This document shows, piece by piece, positions 63,366-64,000 of a stretch of DNA of 64,000 nt (position 1 is the stretch's first letter; each line of letters opens with the position of its first letter). The position numbers and the translations under genes were made by a program. The notes under the pieces are model-generated. The model was not told where the DNA came from, did no database searches, and saw only the letters and a program-made list of their open reading frames with translations. Source of the DNA: Bacteroidota bacterium (GTDB lineage Bacteria > Bacteroidota > Bacteroidia > Bacteroidales > GCA-2711565); assembly GCA_018816945.1 (NCBI GenBank), contig JAHIVC010000087.1:1-64000 (forward strand). The letters run 5' to 3'.

Positions 63366-64000
63366 CCCAAATCGACAAATTCAATCTTACCGAAAAGTTC
63401 ATTTTATTAGCAATGCACCCTGATAAAGCACGCTATAAAATTAGCGATCAGGCCCTAAACGCAGGTTTAATCGGAGCTATTCTTCTTGATTTGACAAAAG
63501 AGGATAAATTATTGATCAAAAATAAAATGCTTCAAGCAAAATCGAGTTATTCAAAGATGTCAGCAACCCATAATCAAATTCTATCCATCATTCAACAATC
63601 TGAAAAAGAAAGGAACATTAAAATATGGATCCAAAAGCTTTCAATGAAATCAGGAACCTACAGAAAGAAAATTTTAGAAGGATTAAGAGATAAAGGATTG
63701 ATTAAAATTGAGTATAAAAAATTTCTTTTTATCCCATACCTCAATGCCTATCTTATTAAAAAAAACGAACGGATAAACTTAATCAATCAAATTAGGGAAA
63801 TCCTCATCTATTCAAAAAAACCGGATACTGAAATGGCCTCCTTATTGGGAATGGTAGAGGCATGCAAAATGTATCCAATTATTGCCAGGGATCGGACTGA
63901 GAGAAAAGATTTTCAAAAAAAATTAAAGGAAATCATTAAATCGGACTTAATTGCTTCGGGGGTTGATCAGGTAATAAAAGAAATGCAGGCTGCTATCACC
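63362..64000 (+). CDS. GPP34-family protein (GOLPH3-like), 3' partial
   Basis: The frame is open from the ATG at 63362 to the window end (213 residues so far). The start FNLTEKFILLAMHPDKARY, then ALNAGLIGAILLDLTKED, fits the GPP34 (GOLPH3/VPS74-like) family, an all-helical lipid-binding fold. In eukaryotes it binds PI4P on the Golgi; bacterial members are uncharacterised. It is coupled by ATGA overlap to the DUF6141-like membrane protein, which suggests a membrane-associated role. Confidence 0.75.
   Translation, partial: MTQIDKFNLTEKFILLAMHPDKARYKISDQALNAGLIGAILLDLTKEDKLLIKNKMLQAKSSYSKMSATHNQILSIIQQSEKERNIKIWIQKLSMKSGTYRKKILEGLRDKGLIKIEYKKFLFIPYLNAYLIKKNERINLINQIREILIYSKKPDTEMASLLGMVEACKMYPIIARDRTERKDFQKKLKEIIKSDLIASGVDQVIKEMQAAIT

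Noticed and set aside
1-64000. CRISPR arrays
   Set aside because: No regularly spaced short direct repeats with unique spacers were seen; the only regular direct repeats are the two-copy operator and gene-end duplications.

Overview
The window reads as a low-GC Bacteroidota chromosome, most likely in the Bacteroidales/Marinilabiliales neighbourhood; the exact genus cannot be read from the sequence. Supporting signs are Bacteroidetes-type promoters (TTTG/TTG, about 19 bp, then TAnnTTTG) before hipBA and the tRNA gene, DUF6266 and LVIVD-repeat genes, LytS/LytTR regulation, membrane-bound HTH regulators, and many secreted PD40 (WD40-like, TolB-type) beta-propellers.

Left part (1-14.4 kb) is accessory. 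It holds a hipBA-type toxin-antitoxin pair with four candidate operators, a Cas4-like/DUF2779 exonuclease, a DUF6438 protein, an ADP-ribosylglycohydrolase and a PD-(D/E)XK nuclease-like protein, separated by hairpin-rich non-coding DNA. Then come a hybrid-sensor histidine kinase with a frameshifted response regulator, a TPR/HTH membrane regulator, and a DUF6266 gene.

The centre (15.2-47.7 kb) is one co-directional run of secreted or envelope proteins on the + strand. Its core is a paralogous PD40 family. Mature proteins begin with a conserved YLGQ-x-PPG-x-TPE-x-FAPG block and end with WVSAKIIEELKPKELK. I count eight complete members here, two of them fused (one to ankyrin repeats, one to an amidohydrolase), and a ninth at 52.6-54.1 kb. 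Interleaved are S41 peptidases, serine beta-lactamase-like hydrolases, an inactivated metallo-beta-lactamase-fold protein, LVIVD-repeat proteins, a CPBP protease, a transglutaminase, alpha/beta hydrolases and an FtsX-type permease. Several of the interleaved genes are followed by a short fragment encoding only the PD40 C-terminal tail, so the locus has been shuffled at a recurrent boundary. A LytS/LytTR pair closes the run and may control it. The block is flanked by direct repeats of the 3' end of cysK, and a 339-bp direct repeat (3' end of the DUF6266 gene plus spacer) lies outside them, which suggests insertion or duplication.

Right part (47.7-64 kb) holds a frameshifted cysK, a 5'-truncated cysE fused to a DUF6266 fragment, a secreted propeller-like protein, and a membrane LuxR regulator divergent from an ankyrin-PD40 gene. 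At 54.6-58.9 kb there is a compact operon of a small protein, a sigma/alpha-CTD/HARE-HTH protein, a winged-helix-like protein and a MORC/Hsp90-like GHKL ATPase. This is the best candidate in the window for an undescribed (possibly defence) system. The rest is a RAYT transposase remnant, tRNA-Gly(CCC), a bactofilin, a second FtsX-type permease, a DUF6141-like membrane protein and a GPP34 protein running off the end.
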